64,000 nt of DNA from Mycobacterium avium subsp. avium (lineage in GTDB: Bacteria; Actinomycetota; Actinomycetes; Mycobacteriales; Mycobacteriaceae): positions 992,001 through 1,056,000 of the forward strand of contig NZ_CP046507.1 of the NCBI RefSeq assembly GCF_009741445.1, given 5' to 3'. Numbering within the stretch: position 1 is the first letter of the stretch; each line of letters begins with the position of its first letter. Below are positions 25,045 to 34,869 of the stretch, piece by piece. Made by a program: the position numbers and the translations under genes. The notes beneath the pieces are model-generated. The model had not been told where the DNA came from. It was given only the letters and a program-made list of their open reading frames with translations, and made no database searches.

Positions 25045-26397
25045 ATGCCTGAAGCCGTGTCCGACGGTCTGTTCGACCTGCCCGGCGCGCCGCCGCCGGG
25101 CGACCACGGCCTGGGCGTGCCGGCCGGTGCGCCGCTGGCGGTCCGGATGCGCCCGACGTCGCTGGACGAGGTGGTAGGGCAGGACCACCTGCTGGCCCCC
25201 GGGTCGCCGCTGCGCCGCCTGGTGGAGGGCTCGGGCGTGGCATCGGCCATCCTGTACGGGCCGCCGGGCAGCGGCAAGACCACGCTGGCCGCGCTGATCT
25301 CCCAGGCGACCGGCCGCCGGTTCGAGGCGCTCTCGGCGCTGTCGGCGGGTGTCAAGGACGTGCGCGCGGTGATCGAGAGCGCGCGCACCGCGCTGTTGCG
25401 CGGCGAGCAGACCGTGCTGTTCATCGACGAGGTGCACCGGTTCTCCAAGACCCAGCAGGACGCCCTGCTGTCCGCGGTGGAGAACCGGGTGGTGCTGCTG
25501 GTGGCGGCCACCACCGAGAACCCGTCCTTCTCGGTGGTGGCGCCGCTGCTGTCCCGGTCGCTGATCCTGCAGCTGCGGCCGCTGAGCGCCGACGACATCC
25601 GCACCGTGGTGCGCCGCGCGATCGACGACCCGCGCGGCCTGGGCGGGCGGGTTCCGGTCGCGCCCGAGGCCGTCGACCTGCTGGTGCGGCTGGCCGCAGG
25701 CGATGCCCGGCGGGCGCTGACGGCGCTGGAGGTGGCCGCCGAGGCCGGCGAATCGGTCACCGTGCAGACCGTCGAGCAGTCCCTGGACGAGGCCGCGGTG
25801 CGCTACGACCGCGACGGCGACCAGCACTACGACGTGATCAGCGCCTTCATCAAATCGGTCCGCGGCTCGGACGTGGACGCCGCGCTGCACTATCTGGCCC
25901 GCATGCTGGTGGCGGGGGAGGACCCGCGCTTCATCGCGCGCCGGCTGATGATCCTGGCCAGCGAGGACATCGGCATGGCCGACTCGGCCGCGCTGCAGGT
26001 GGCGGTGGCGGCCGCGCAGACGGTGGCGCTGATCGGCATGCCCGAGGCGCAGCTCACCCTGGCGCACTGCACCGTCTATCTGGCCACCGCGCCGAAGTCG
26101 AACGCGGTCACCACCGCGCTGGGCGCGGCGATGAGCGACATCAAGGCCGGCAAGGCCGGCCTGGTGCCCGCTCACCTGCGCGACGGACACTATTCGGGTG
26201 CGGCGGCGCTGGGCCACGCCCAGGGCTACCAGTACTCCCACGACCACCCGGATGGTGTTGTGGCACAACAGTATCCGCCGGACGAGCTGGTCGGTGTGGA
26301 CTACTACCGGCCCACCGGCCGCGGCGCCGAGCGGGAGATGGCCGGGCGGCTGGACCGGCTGCGCGCGATCATCCGCAACAAGAGGGGACGGTCATGA
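25045..26397 (+). CDS. rarA: Replication-associated recombination protein A (AAA ATPase, MgsA)
   Basis: A 450-residue clamp-loader-like AAA ATPase related to RarA/MgsA and WRNIP1 (Rv2559c-like). Walker A is [12 protein letters not shown], Walker B is [10 protein letters not shown], sensor 1 is AATTENPSF, and the C-terminal tetramerisation region ([21 protein letters not shown]) is intact. It acts at stalled replication forks. GTG 25057 is an alternative start. The stop overlaps the YCII-like gene as ATGA. Confidence 0.93.
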   Translation: MPEAVSDGLFDLPGAPPPGDHGLGVPAGAPLAVRMRPTSLDEVVGQDHLLAPGSPLRRLVEGSGVASAILYGPPGSGKTTLAALISQATGRRFEALSALSAGVKDVRAVIESARTALLRGEQTVLFIDEVHRFSKTQQDALLSAVENRVVLLVAATTENPSFSVVAPLLSRSLILQLRPLSADDIRTVVRRAIDDPRGLGGRVPVAPEAVDLLVRLAAGDARRALTALEVAAEAGESVTVQTVEQSLDEAAVRYDRDGDQHYDVISAFIKSVRGSDVDAALHYLARMLVAGEDPRFIARRLMILASEDIGMADSAALQVAVAAAQTVALIGMPEAQLTLAHCTVYLATAPKSNAVTTALGAAMSDIKAGKAGLVPAHLRDGHYSGAAALGHAQGYQYSHDHPDGVVAQQYPPDELVGVDYYRPTGRGAEREMAGRLDRLRAIIRNKRGRS

Positions 26398-26729
26398 AAG
26401 TCTTCACTGACGAGGAGATGGGCCGGCTGCTGACCACCGCCAAGCCCTACAGCGTCGTCATCCTCAAGCGCGGCCCCGGGTTCGGCGACGAGTCAGCGGC
26501 CGGCGTGATCTGGGAGCACGGCCGGCGCAATTTCGGGCTGCGCGACGACGGCGTGCTCGCGGTGGTGCTGCCGGTCAGCGACGGGTCCGACGTCTGCGGC
26601 GTCGGGGTGTTCGCGGCGACGGTCGACGAGACCACCCGGATCATGAGCGAGGACCCCGGGGTCGCGGCGGGCGTCTTCACCTACGAGGTGCACGCCTGCC
26701 GCGGGTTCCCCGGCGACGCCTTGCCCTAA
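26394..26729 (+). CDS. YCII-like domain protein
   Basis: A 111-residue protein coupled to rarA by ATGA overlap. It has a ferredoxin-like fold pattern ([52 protein letters not shown]) that matches the YCII-related group, where a conserved His/Asp pair is thought to be catalytic. No substrate can be inferred. Confidence 0.72.
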   Translation: MKVFTDEEMGRLLTTAKPYSVVILKRGPGFGDESAAGVIWEHGRRNFGLRDDGVLAVVLPVSDGSDVCGVGVFAATVDETTRIMSEDPGVAAGVFTYEVHACRGFPGDALP

Positions 26730-26736
26730 GCGCGCC

Positions 26737-26760
26737 GAGCGTCACGCTGGCGTGACGCTC
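26737..26760. terminator. Palindrome/possible hairpin between convergent genes, with a second partial copy
   Basis: GAGCGTCACGC and GCGTGACGCTC form a perfect 11-bp stem with a 2-base loop. A second partial copy (CCACGCTGGCGTGACGCTCG) follows at about 26772-26791. It lies between the convergent YCII-like and Rv2557/8-like genes, where it could terminate both transcripts. There is no U-tract, as is usual in mycobacteria. Similar palindromes recur between genes in this genus, so it may also be a dispersed repeat. Confidence 0.55.
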
Positions 26761-26803
26761 GACCGCCGCCGCCACGCTGGCGTGACGCTCGCGAGCGCGC
26801 CCC

Positions 26804-27427
26804 CTAGACCAGCTCGGGCACCCGCAGGTGGGCGATCGCCAGCTCGAACTCGGCGACGTCGATCACCTCCGCGCCCAGCTCGCGCACCCGCCTGCTGCGC
26901 AGCTCGGTGGCCCGGTCGCGGTTGCGGGCCATCGCGTCCATCGAGTCGAACGTCGAGCAGGCCACGGCCCGGCGGCAGGCCGGGTGGTCGACCATCAGGC
27001 TGGCGCTGCAGAACCCGTCGAGCTGCTCGAGCTCGGGCAGCACCGAGGACCGGTAGAACTCCAGCGACCGGCTGAGCTGGTCGGGCACCACCTTGAGCCA
27101 GGTGGCGCGCACGCAGGCGCCGTCGCGGGACGGGTGGTCACGGTGCAGCAGCGCGATGTCCCACTCCTCGACCCGCGCGCTGCCGTCGAACATCAGCGCG
27201 GCCCGGTCCCGGATGGGCGCCACCCGCGCGGCGCTGCCCCGCATGGCGTCGATCGACTCCCACGAGCTGGTCGCGATGCAGGTGCCGGACTGCCGGTCCA
27301 CCAACAGCGACAGCCCCACGCACCCGTCGATCTCGGTCAGGGCGGGCATGACGACATCGCGAACGTGCGCAATTCCGATGTCGATCGACAGGGGTTGCGC
27401 CTGGATGGTGGTAGAGCGTGCGTACAC
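26804..27427 (-). CDS. Rv2557/Rv2558-like tandem ABM-type protein
   Basis: A 207-residue protein made of two related halves, each with the pattern of a dimeric alpha-beta-barrel (ABM) domain: [23 protein letters not shown] and [23 protein letters not shown]. It corresponds to the paralogous pair Rv2557/Rv2558 of M. tuberculosis, reported as starvation-induced; only one copy is present here. GTG 27427 follows ggaagggg. Function is unknown. Confidence 0.8.
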   Translation of the reverse strand: MYARSTTIQAQPLSIDIGIAHVRDVVMPALTEIDGCVGLSLLVDRQSGTCIATSSWESIDAMRGSAARVAPIRDRAALMFDGSARVEEWDIALLHRDHPSRDGACVRATWLKVVPDQLSRSLEFYRSSVLPELEQLDGFCSASLMVDHPACRRAVACSTFDSMDAMARNRDRATELRSRRVRELGAEVIDVAEFELAIAHLRVPELV

Positions 27428-27580
27428 GGTCGACCCCTTCCGTGTCGGGGTGGCACCCCGGTGGCGCCACCGGTCCCACCAGTTACCTTCCTCTCACCGG
27501 TGGCGGCCCGCAATGCCCAAATGTGGTCGCGCTCACAAACGATTGGCTGGTCGCGACGCCCGCGCCGTAGGCTGGTTCGA

Positions 27581-27982
27581 ATGCATACCGATATGTTGGA
27601 CGTGGACACCTCCCGTCGCCGCATCGTCGATCTCACCGAGGCGGTGCGCGGGTTCTGCTGGTCCCGCGGTGACGGCCTGTGCAACGTGTTCGTCCCGCAC
27701 GCGACGGCCGGGGTGGCCGTCATCGAGACGGGCGCCGGCTCCGACGACGACCTGGTCGACACGCTGGAGCGGCTGCTGCCCCGCGACGACCGGTACCGGC
27801 ACGCGCACGGCTCCCCGGGCCACGGCGCCGACCACGTGCTGCCGGCCCTGGTCGCGCCGTCGGCGACGGTCCCGGTTTCGGCGGGGGAGCCGATGCTGGG
27901 CACCTGGCAGAGCATCGTGCTGGTCGACCTCAACCGCGACAACCCGCAACGCTCCGTGCGGCTGAGCTTTTTGGAGGGCTAG
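27581..27982 (+). CDS. YjbQ family protein (UPF0047, Rv2556c-like)
   Basis: A 133-residue protein of the YjbQ/UPF0047 family. The conserved core is [32 protein letters not shown] and [12 protein letters not shown], with three conserved His residues. Members bind divalent metal and show weak thiamine-phosphate synthase activity in vitro. ATG 27581 is preferred because the upstream open frame covers promoter-like sequence. It ends 83 bases before alaS. Confidence 0.87.
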   Translation: MHTDMLDVDTSRRRIVDLTEAVRGFCWSRGDGLCNVFVPHATAGVAVIETGAGSDDDLVDTLERLLPRDDRYRHAHGSPGHGADHVLPALVAPSATVPVSAGEPMLGTWQSIVLVDLNRDNPQRSVRLSFLEG

Positions 27983-28065
27983 CGGCGCGGTGGTCCAATA
28001 TTCCAGCGAATAGGCTGGGATTACACGTCAACGCAGAAAAGCAACGGGAAGAAGCGGGCTGGAAA

Positions 28066-30768
28066 GTGCAGACACACGAGATCAGGAAGCGATTTCTTGA
28101 TCACTTCGTGAAGGCGGGCCACACCGAGGTGCCGAGCGCGTCGGTGATCCTCGACGACCCCAACCTGCTGTTCGTCAACGCGGGCATGGTCCAGTTCGTG
28201 CCCTACTTCCTGGGCGCGCGCACGCCGCCGTACCCGACGGCCACCAGCATCCAGAAGTGCATCCGCACCCCCGACATCGACGAGGTCGGCATCACCACCC
28301 GGCACAACACCTTCTTCCAGATGGCCGGCAACTTCTCGTTCGGCGACTACTTCAAGCGCGAGGCCATCGAACTGGCGTGGACGCTGCTGACGGGCAGCGT
28401 CGAGCAGGGCGGCTACGGCCTTGACCCCGAACGCATCTGGACGACGGTCTATTTCGACGACGACGAGGCCGTGCGGCTGTGGCAGGAGATCGCCGGGCTG
28501 CCCGCGGAGCGCATCCAGCGCCGCGGCATGGAGGACAACTACTGGTCGATGGGCATCCCCGGCCCGTGCGGCCCGTCCTCGGAGATCTACTACGACCGCG
28601 GCGAGAAGTTCGGCGTGGGCGGCGGGCCGATCGCCAACGAGGACCGCTACGTCGAGCTGTGGAACCTGGTGTTCATGCAGAGCGAGCGCGGCGAGGGCAC
28701 CTCCAAGACCGACTTCGAGATCCTGGGGCCGTTGCCGCGCAAGAACATCGACACCGGCATGGGTGTGGAGCGGGTCGCGTTCGTGCTGCAGGGCGTGCAC
28801 AACGTCTACGAGACCGACCTGCTGCGGCCCGTCATCGACGCGGTCGCCGCCCGCGCCCCGCGGCCCTACGACGCCGGCAACCACGACGACGACGTGCGCT
28901 ACCGGATCATCGCCGACCACAGCCGCACCGCGGCCATCCTGATCGGCGACGGCGTCACCCCGGGCAACGACGGCCGCGGCTACGTGCTGCGCCGGCTGCT
29001 GCGCCGGGTCATCCGCTCGGCCAGGCTGCTCGACATCGAGGGGCCCATTGTCGGTGACCTGATGGCCACCGTGCGCGACGCGATGGGCCCGTCGTATCCC
29101 GAACTGGTCACCGACTTCGACCGGATCGCCCGCATCGCCGTCGCCGAGGAGACCGCGTTCAACCGCACCCTGGCGGCCGGCTCCAAACTGTTCGACGAAG
29201 TGGCCAGCACCACCAAAGCCACTGGGGCGAAATCGATTTCGGGCTCCGACGCGTTCACGTTGCACGACACCTACGGGTTCCCGATCGAACTCACGCTGGA
29301 GATGGCGTCCGAGGCCGGGCTGCAGGTGGACGAGGTAGGCTTCCGCGAGCTGATGGCCGAGCAGCGCCGCCGGGCCAAGGCCGACGCCGCCGCCCGCAAG
29401 CACGCGCACGCCGACCTGACCGCGTATCGCGAACTGGTCGACGCCGGCCCCACCGAGTTCACCGGCTTCGACGAATTGTCCTCGGAGGCAAGGATTCTGG
29501 GGATCTTCGTGGACGGTAAACGGGTGCCGGTGGTCACCCACGGCGGCGACGGCGCGGACCGGGTCGAGCTGGTGCTGGACCGCACCCCGCTCTACGCCGA
29601 GTCCGGCGGGCAGATCGCCGACGAGGGCACCATCAGCGGCACCGGCGCCGGCGAGAGCGCCCGGGCCGCCGTCACCGACGTGCAGAAGATCGCCAAAACC
29701 CTGTGGGTGCACCGGGTCAACGTCGAGTCCGGTGAATTCGTCGAGGGCGACACCGTGATCGCCGCGGTCGACCCGCAGTGGCGCCGCGGCGCCACCCAGG
29801 GCCACTCGGGCACCCACATGGTGCACGCCGCGCTGCGACAAGTGCTGGGGCCCAACGCCGTTCAGGCGGGCTCCCTGAACCGCCCGGGCTACCTGCGTTT
29901 CGACTTCAACTGGCAGGGCCCGCTGACCGAGGAGCAGCGCACCCAGATCGAAGAGGTGACCAACCAGGCCGTGCAGGCCGACTTCGAGGTGCACACCTTC
30001 ACCGAGCAGCTGGAGAAGGCCAAGGCGATGGGGGCCATCGCGCTGTTCGGCGAGAGCTACCCCGAGCAGGTGCGGGTGGTGGAGATCGGCGGCCCGTTCT
30101 CGCTGGAGCTCTGCGGCGGCACGCACGTGCACAACTCCGCGCAGATCGGGCCGGTGACCATCCTGGGCGAATCCTCGGTCGGCTCCGGGGTGCGCCGGGT
30201 GGAGGCCTACGTCGGGCTGGACTCGTTCCGGCACCTGGCCAAGGAACGCGCGCTGATGGCGGGGCTGGCGTCGTCGCTGAAGGTGCCGTCGGAGGAGGTG
30301 CCGGCCCGGGTGGCCAACCTGGTGGAGCGGCTGCGGGCCGCGGAGAAGGAACTCGAGCGGATGCGGCTGGCCTCCGCGCGGGCCGCGGCCGGCAACGCCG
30401 CCGCGGGCGCGGAGCGGATCGGTAACGTCCGCGTGGTGGCGCAGCGGATGTCCGGCGGGATGACGGCGGCCGACCTGCGCTCGCTGGTCGGCGACATCCG
30501 CGGCAAGCTGGGCAGCGATCCCGCGGTGGTCGCGCTGATCGCCGAGGGTGAGGGCGGGTCGGTGCCGTACGCCGTCGCCGCCAACCCCGCCGCCCAGGAT
30601 CTCGGCATCCGGGCCAACGATCTGGTCAAGCAGCTGGCGGCGCCGGTCGACGGGCGCGGCGGCGGCAAGGCGGACCTGGCGCAGGGATCGGGCAAGGATC
30701 CGGCCGGCATCGACGCGGCGCTGGACGCCGTGCGTTCCGAGATCGCCGCGATAGCGCGGGTCGGTTGA
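28066..30768 (+). CDS. alaS: Alanyl-tRNA synthetase
   Basis: A 900-residue synthetase with all standard parts: class II aminoacylation core ([38 protein letters not shown]), editing domain with [11 protein letters not shown] and CGGTHVHN zinc ligands, and the C-terminal DHHA1/C-Ala domain. GTG 28066 begins [13 protein letters not shown] exactly as expected; the longer frame is upstream DNA. A TANNNT hexamer (TAGGCT) about 50 bases upstream may be the -10. It is followed directly by ruvX with no gap. Confidence 0.96.
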   Translation: MQTHEIRKRFLDHFVKAGHTEVPSASVILDDPNLLFVNAGMVQFVPYFLGARTPPYPTATSIQKCIRTPDIDEVGITTRHNTFFQMAGNFSFGDYFKREAIELAWTLLTGSVEQGGYGLDPERIWTTVYFDDDEAVRLWQEIAGLPAERIQRRGMEDNYWSMGIPGPCGPSSEIYYDRGEKFGVGGGPIANEDRYVELWNLVFMQSERGEGTSKTDFEILGPLPRKNIDTGMGVERVAFVLQGVHNVYETDLLRPVIDAVAARAPRPYDAGNHDDDVRYRIIADHSRTAAILIGDGVTPGNDGRGYVLRRLLRRVIRSARLLDIEGPIVGDLMATVRDAMGPSYPELVTDFDRIARIAVAEETAFNRTLAAGSKLFDEVASTTKATGAKSISGSDAFTLHDTYGFPIELTLEMASEAGLQVDEVGFRELMAEQRRRAKADAAARKHAHADLTAYRELVDAGPTEFTGFDELSSEARILGIFVDGKRVPVVTHGGDGADRVELVLDRTPLYAESGGQIADEGTISGTGAGESARAAVTDVQKIAKTLWVHRVNVESGEFVEGDTVIAAVDPQWRRGATQGHSGTHMVHAALRQVLGPNAVQAGSLNRPGYLRFDFNWQGPLTEEQRTQIEEVTNQAVQADFEVHTFTEQLEKAKAMGAIALFGESYPEQVRVVEIGGPFSLELCGGTHVHNSAQIGPVTILGESSVGSGVRRVEAYVGLDSFRHLAKERALMAGLASSLKVPSEEVPARVANLVERLRAAEKELERMRLASARAAAGNAAAGAERIGNVRVVAQRMSGGMTAADLRSLVGDIRGKLGSDPAVVALIAEGEGGSVPYAVAANPAAQDLGIRANDLVKQLAAPVDGRGGGKADLAQGSGKDPAGIDAALDAVRSEIAAIARVG

Positions 30769-31272
30769 GTGGTCTTGACACAGCACCGCGTCCCCGACCG
30801 GCCCGGCGACCCTGACCAGGACCCCGGCCGGGGCCGGCGGCTCGGCATCGACGTGGGCAGCGTGCGCATCGGGGTGGCCTGCAGCGACCCCGACGCCGTG
30901 CTGGCCACCCCGGTGGAGACCGTGCGCCGCGACCGCTCCGGCAAACACCTGCGCCGGCTGGCTGCGCTGGTCACCGAGCTCGGGGCCGTCGAGGTCGTCG
31001 TCGGGCTGCCGCGCACCCTGGCCGACCGCACCGGCACGTCGGCGCTGGACGCCATCGACCTGGCCGACCAGTTGGCCCGGCGGATCGCGCCCACCCCGGT
31101 GCGGCTGGCCGACGAGCGGCTGACCACCGTGGCCGCGCAGCGCTCGCTGCGCGCGGCCGGGGTGCGCGCCAAGGAACAGCGTGCGGTGATCGACCAGGCG
31201 GCGGCGGTGGCCATCCTGCAGAGCTGGCTGGACCAGCGCCGCGCGGCGACCCGGGAGGCCGGCGATGGTTGA
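30769..31272 (+). CDS. ruvX: Holliday junction resolvase-like nuclease (YqgF)
   Basis: A 167-residue RNase-H-fold protein of the YqgF/RuvX family (Rv2554c-like). The conserved motifs are [32 protein letters not shown] and [13 protein letters not shown], carrying the acidic catalytic residues. The family is linked to 16S rRNA 5'-end maturation and to resolving junctions. The GTG start abuts the alaS stop and the end overlaps mltG by 8 bases, so it lies in the middle of an operon. Confidence 0.92.
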   Translation: MVLTQHRVPDRPGDPDQDPGRGRRLGIDVGSVRIGVACSDPDAVLATPVETVRRDRSGKHLRRLAALVTELGAVEVVVGLPRTLADRTGTSALDAIDLADQLARRIAPTPVRLADERLTTVAAQRSLRAAGVRAKEQRAVIDQAAAVAILQSWLDQRRAATREAGDG

Positions 31273-32512
31273 CAGCGCCCGCCGCGAGCGCGCCGAGCCC
31301 GAGGCGGTGGGACCGCCGCGGCGCAGGTCCAGCCGGATGGCCCGGAACAGGGCCGAGCGGGGCCGGCGCCGGCGGCGCTTCGCCCTGCGCGCCGCCCTGG
31401 CGCTGCTGGTCGTGGTGGTGCTGGCCGGGGTGTTCGCCGGCGGCAAGCTGTGGCACACCGTGTTCGGGCCGGGCGACGACTACAGCGGCAGCGGCAAGCG
31501 CGACCTGGTGATCCAGATCCAGGCCGGCGACTCCACCACCATGGTCGGCGAGACGCTGCACAACCAGCACGTGGTCAAGACGGTGCGGGCGTTCGTCAAC
31601 GCCGCGCACGGCAACAGCAAGATCGACTCCATCCAGCCCGGCTTCTACCGGATGCGCACCGAGATCCCGGCCTCCGACGCCGTCGCCCGGCTGGCCGACC
31701 CCAACAGCCGGGTGGGCCGGCTGGTCATCCCGGAGGGCCGTCAGCTCGACGACACCACCGACATGAAGACCAACAAGGTCAACCCCGGCATCTTCACCCT
31801 GATCTCCCAGGCCACCTGCGTGGACCTGGACGGCAACCGGCGCTGCGTGCCGGTGCAGCAGCTGCGCGCGGCCGCGACCAACAGCACCACCGCGGCGCTG
31901 TCGGTGCCGCCGTGGGCGCTGGAACCGGTCAACGAGCTGGGCAGGGACCACCGCCGGATCGAGGGGCTGATCGCGCCGGGTACCTTCAACGTCGACCCGT
32001 CGGCGTCCCCGGAGAGCATCCTGGCCGGGCTGATCAGCGCCGGGGCCGAGGAGTACCTGAAGTCCGGGCTGGTGGACACCGCCCAGGCGATGGGCCTGTC
32101 GCCCTACGACATCCTGGTGGTGGCGTCGCTGGTGCAGCAGGAATCCAACACCCCGGACTTCGCCAAGGTCGCGCAGGTGATCTACAACCGGCTGCACGCC
32201 CACCACACGCTGGAATTCGACTCGACGGTCAACTACCCGCTGGACCGCCGCGAGGTGGCCACCAGCGACGCCGACCGGGGCCAGAAGACGCCGTGGAACA
32301 CCTACGTGTCGCAGGGCCTGCCGGCCACCGCGATCTGTTCGCCCGGCATCGACGCGCTGCACGCCGCCGAGCACCCCGCGCCGGGGGACTGGCTCTACTT
32401 CGTCACCATCGACGCCGCCGGGACGACGCTGTTCACCAAGGACTATCAGCAGCACCTGGCCAACATCGAGCTGGCTAAGCACAACGGTGTCCTCGACAGC
32501 ACCCCCCGCTAG
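31265..32512 (+). CDS. mltG: Endolytic murein transglycosylase (MltG)
   Basis: A 415-residue inner-membrane enzyme (Rv2553c-like). A very basic N-terminal cytosolic part (about 1-40) is followed by one membrane helix ([19 protein letters not shown], about 42-60). The YceG domain follows, with the catalytic Glu in [10 protein letters not shown], and [19 protein letters not shown] near the end. It cuts nascent glycan strands and sets their length. It overlaps ruvX upstream and aroE downstream. Confidence 0.93.
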   Translation: MVDSARRERAEPEAVGPPRRRSSRMARNRAERGRRRRRFALRAALALLVVVVLAGVFAGGKLWHTVFGPGDDYSGSGKRDLVIQIQAGDSTTMVGETLHNQHVVKTVRAFVNAAHGNSKIDSIQPGFYRMRTEIPASDAVARLADPNSRVGRLVIPEGRQLDDTTDMKTNKVNPGIFTLISQATCVDLDGNRRCVPVQQLRAAATNSTTAALSVPPWALEPVNELGRDHRRIEGLIAPGTFNVDPSASPESILAGLISAGAEEYLKSGLVDTAQAMGLSPYDILVVASLVQQESNTPDFAKVAQVIYNRLHAHHTLEFDSTVNYPLDRREVATSDADRGQKTPWNTYVSQGLPATAICSPGIDALHAAEHPAPGDWLYFVTIDAAGTTLFTKDYQQHLANIELAKHNGVLDSTPR

Positions 32513-33317
32513 CGGCGGGCCCCGCAGGGCGGCCGTGCTGGGCAAGCCGATCGCCCACTCGAAATCCCCGCAGCTGCACCTGGCCGCCTACCGCGCGCTG
32601 GGCCTGCACGACTGGACCTACGAGCGCATCGAATGCGACGCCGACCAGCTGCCCGGCGTGGTCGGCGGGTTCGGCCCCGAGTGGGTCGGGGTGTCGGTGA
32701 CCATGCCCGGCAAATTCGCCGCGCTGCGCTTCGCCGACGAGCGCACCGAGCGGGCGCGGCGGGTGGGATCGGCCAACACCCTGGTGCGCACCGCGACGGG
32801 CTGGCGGGCCGACAACACCGACATCGACGGCGTCGCCGGCGCGCTGGGCGCCGCTTCGGGATGGGCGCTGGTCTGTGGATCGGGCGGCACCGCGCCGGCG
32901 GCCGTCGCGGGCCTGGCCCAGCTGGGCGTCGCCGGCATCACCGTGGTGTCCCGCAACCCCGACAAGGCGGCCCGGCTGGTGCGCCTCGGCGACGAGCTGG
33001 GCGTGCCGACCCGGTTCTGCGCCCTGGACGGCGCGGGGCTGGCCGACGAGGTGGCCGCGGCCGAGGTGCTGGTCAGCACCCTGCCGGCGGAGGTGGCCGA
33101 ACGCTATGCCGGCACCTTGGCGCGCGTCGGCGTGCTGCTCGACGCCGTCTACGACCCCTGGCCCACCCCGCTGGCCGCCGCGGTGAGCGCCGCCGGCGGC
33201 CGGGTGATCAGCGGCATGCAGATGCTGCTGCACCAGGCCTTCGCCCAGGTGGAACAGTTCACCGGGCTGCCCGCCCCGCGCGAAGCGATGACTTGCGCGG
33301 CGGCCGACGCGGATTAG
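32487..33317 (+). CDS. aroE: Shikimate dehydrogenase
   Basis: A 276-residue NADP-dependent enzyme that reduces 3-dehydroshikimate in the shikimate pathway. Substrate-binding SKSPQLHLAAYRAL, the catalytic Lys in VTMPGKFAAL, ADNTDIDGVAGAL and the nucleotide-binding CGSGGTAPAAV are all present. GTG 32487 overlaps mltG by 26 bases; the orthologue starts at a similar point. The rest of the pathway (synthase, aroK, aroB, aroQ) lies 10 kb downstream. Confidence 0.94.
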   Translation: MSSTAPPASGGPRRAAVLGKPIAHSKSPQLHLAAYRALGLHDWTYERIECDADQLPGVVGGFGPEWVGVSVTMPGKFAALRFADERTERARRVGSANTLVRTATGWRADNTDIDGVAGALGAASGWALVCGSGGTAPAAVAGLAQLGVAGITVVSRNPDKAARLVRLGDELGVPTRFCALDGAGLADEVAAAEVLVSTLPAEVAERYAGTLARVGVLLDAVYDPWPTPLAAAVSAAGGRVISGMQMLLHQAFAQVEQFTGLPAPREAMTCAAADAD

Positions 33318-33327
33318 GCTGCCGCGC

Positions 33328-33756
33328 ATGCGGATTGCGGCCGCGGGCGCGGTGCTGACCTGGCTGGCGGTGTTGAGCTGCTACGACATCCGGCAACACC
33401 GGCTGCCCAACGCACTGACCCTGACCGGGGCCGCCGCGATCCTGGCGGCCGCCGGCCTGGCCGGGCGCGGGCCGTCGGCGCTGGCCGGAGCCGCCGCGCT
33501 GGCCGCGATTTATCTGCTGGTCCATGCGGTGGCGCCGGGCGGGATGGGCGCCGGGGACGTCAAGCTGGCGCTCGGAGTGGGCGCGCTGACCGGCTGCGGC
33601 GGGGTGGGCGTGTGGTTTCTGGCTGCCCTGGCCGCGCCGCTGCTCACCGCGCTGGTCGGGGTGCTCGCCCGGGTGCGCCGGGCCGGCCCGGCGGTGCCGC
33701 ACGGGCCCTCGCTGTGCCTGGCCGCCGCGGCCGGCGCCGGGCTGGCCCTGTTCTGA
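33328..33756 (+). CDS. Type IV prepilin peptidase-like membrane protease (Rv2551c-like)
   Basis: A 142-residue protein of peptidase family A24. It has the catalytic aspartates in SCYDIRQHRLPN and MGAGDVKLALGVGAL, in a short form with about four membrane helices and no N-terminal methylase domain. It would cut prepilin-like leaders (for Flp/Tad pili), although no pilin gene is nearby. It follows aroE after 10 bases and converges on a monooxygenase gene 6 bases away, which marks the edge of the accessory island. Confidence 0.85.
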   Translation: MRIAAAGAVLTWLAVLSCYDIRQHRLPNALTLTGAAAILAAAGLAGRGPSALAGAAALAAIYLLVHAVAPGGMGAGDVKLALGVGALTGCGGVGVWFLAALAAPLLTALVGVLARVRRAGPAVPHGPSLCLAAAAGAGLALF

Positions 33757-33762
33757 TCGGCC

Positions 33763-34848
33763 TCAGTTCGCCAGGGCGGTATGGCGCAGCAGCGGCAACA
33801 GCTGATCGCCGAGCCGGACCACCTCCGACTGGTACGGGGTATCCGACAGCACGAAATGGCTCACCCCCAGGTCGGCGTAGGCGCGCAGCGCGGCGGCGAC
33901 CTCGGCGGCCGAGCCGACCAGCCAGGTCGTCCCGGCGCCCTCGCCGCCGTACTTGCTCGGCGTGGTGTACAGGCAGGAATCGATCACCTCGCCGCGCGCG
34001 GCCAGGTCGTTGAGCCGCCGCTGCCCCTCGGAGCCCGCCGGGTCGTGCAGCAGCATCATGGTCGGCGTGCCGGCCAGCTTGGCGACCTTCGCCTCGGCGT
34101 CGCGCCAGGCCTGCTCGGAGGTGTCGCGCACCAGGGTGGTCACCCGCAGGCCGAACTCCAGCGGCGGGTGCTCGCGACCGAGCTTGTCCGACAACGACTT
34201 CAGCCGGTCGATGCGTTCGGCGATGCCGTCCAGCGACTCGCCCCAGAACAGCTGGACGTCGGCGTCGGTCGCGGCGACCTGCTCGGCGGCCGGCGAGGCC
34301 CCACCGAAATACAGCTTCGGGTGCCGGCCCTGCTCGGCACCGAGCGGGCGCGGCCTCAGCGTCGAGTGCTCGACGCGGAAGAACTCGCCGTGGAAGGTGA
34401 CGTCGTCCTGCGTCCACAACCGGCGGAGCAGCCGGATGAATTCGCGGGTGCGGTCGTACCGGCGGGACTTGTCGACCTCGGTGTCGCCGTAGGCGGCGAC
34501 GTCGTCGGCCCCGCTGACGATGTTGACCAACAGCCGGCCGCCGTTGAGCCGGTCCAGGGTGGCGGCCGCGCTGGCGAAATGCGCCGGATGCCAGTAGCCG
34601 GGCCGGACCGCCACCAGCGGCGCGAAGGCGGTGGTGCGCGCGGCGATCGCGGTGGCGACCGTGAAGGTGTCCGGCCGTCCCCAGCCGGTGCCGATCAGCG
34701 CGCCCTCCCAACCGTGTTGCTCGGCGCGCGACGCCAGGTCCACCGAGTAGTCCAGGCTGCCCCAGCCGTCGACGGTGTCGTCACCGCGATGGCCCGGCTC
34801 GACGGTGTTCGGGATGTACCAGAGAAATCGGCTAGCCTCGGCGGGCAC
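33763..34848 (-). CDS. SsuD-like FMNH2-dependent alkanesulfonate monooxygenase (LLM family)
   Basis: A 361-residue luciferase-like flavin monooxygenase. FLWYIPNTVEPGHRG, GALIGTGWGRPDTF, NIVSGADDVAAYGD and KLYFGGASPAAEQVAA match SsuD, the enzyme that splits alkanesulfonates to sulfite and aldehyde using FMNH2 from a partner reductase. GTG 34848 follows aaggaagg. It is the last of three minus-strand LLM genes (21 bases after the previous one). No flavin reductase is encoded nearby, so one must come from elsewhere. The exact substrate is unproven. Confidence 0.87.
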   Translation of the reverse strand: MPAEASRFLWYIPNTVEPGHRGDDTVDGWGSLDYSVDLASRAEQHGWEGALIGTGWGRPDTFTVATAIAARTTAFAPLVAVRPGYWHPAHFASAAATLDRLNGGRLLVNIVSGADDVAAYGDTEVDKSRRYDRTREFIRLLRRLWTQDDVTFHGEFFRVEHSTLRPRPLGAEQGRHPKLYFGGASPAAEQVAATDADVQLFWGESLDGIAERIDRLKSLSDKLGREHPPLEFGLRVTTLVRDTSEQAWRDAEAKVAKLAGTPTMMLLHDPAGSEGQRRLNDLAARGEVIDSCLYTTPSKYGGEGAGTTWLVGSAAEVAAALRAYADLGVSHFVLSDTPYQSEVVRLGDQLLPLLRHTALAN

Positions 34849-34869
34849 CGCGCACCTTCCTTCTTGCGT

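Noticed and set aside
24638..25243. A 201-codon minus-strand frame as a separate gene
   Set aside because: Only the part from 24898 (MSQPPEY) to the frameshift is real; it is the head of the Rv2560-like protein. The rest is upstream DNA or shifted frame.
28021..31458. A 1145-codon open frame on the minus strand opposite alaS, ruvX and mltG
   Set aside because: Very high GC keeps stop codons out of the complementary frame. The plus-strand genes are fully conserved, and the antisense translation is low-complexity with no domain.
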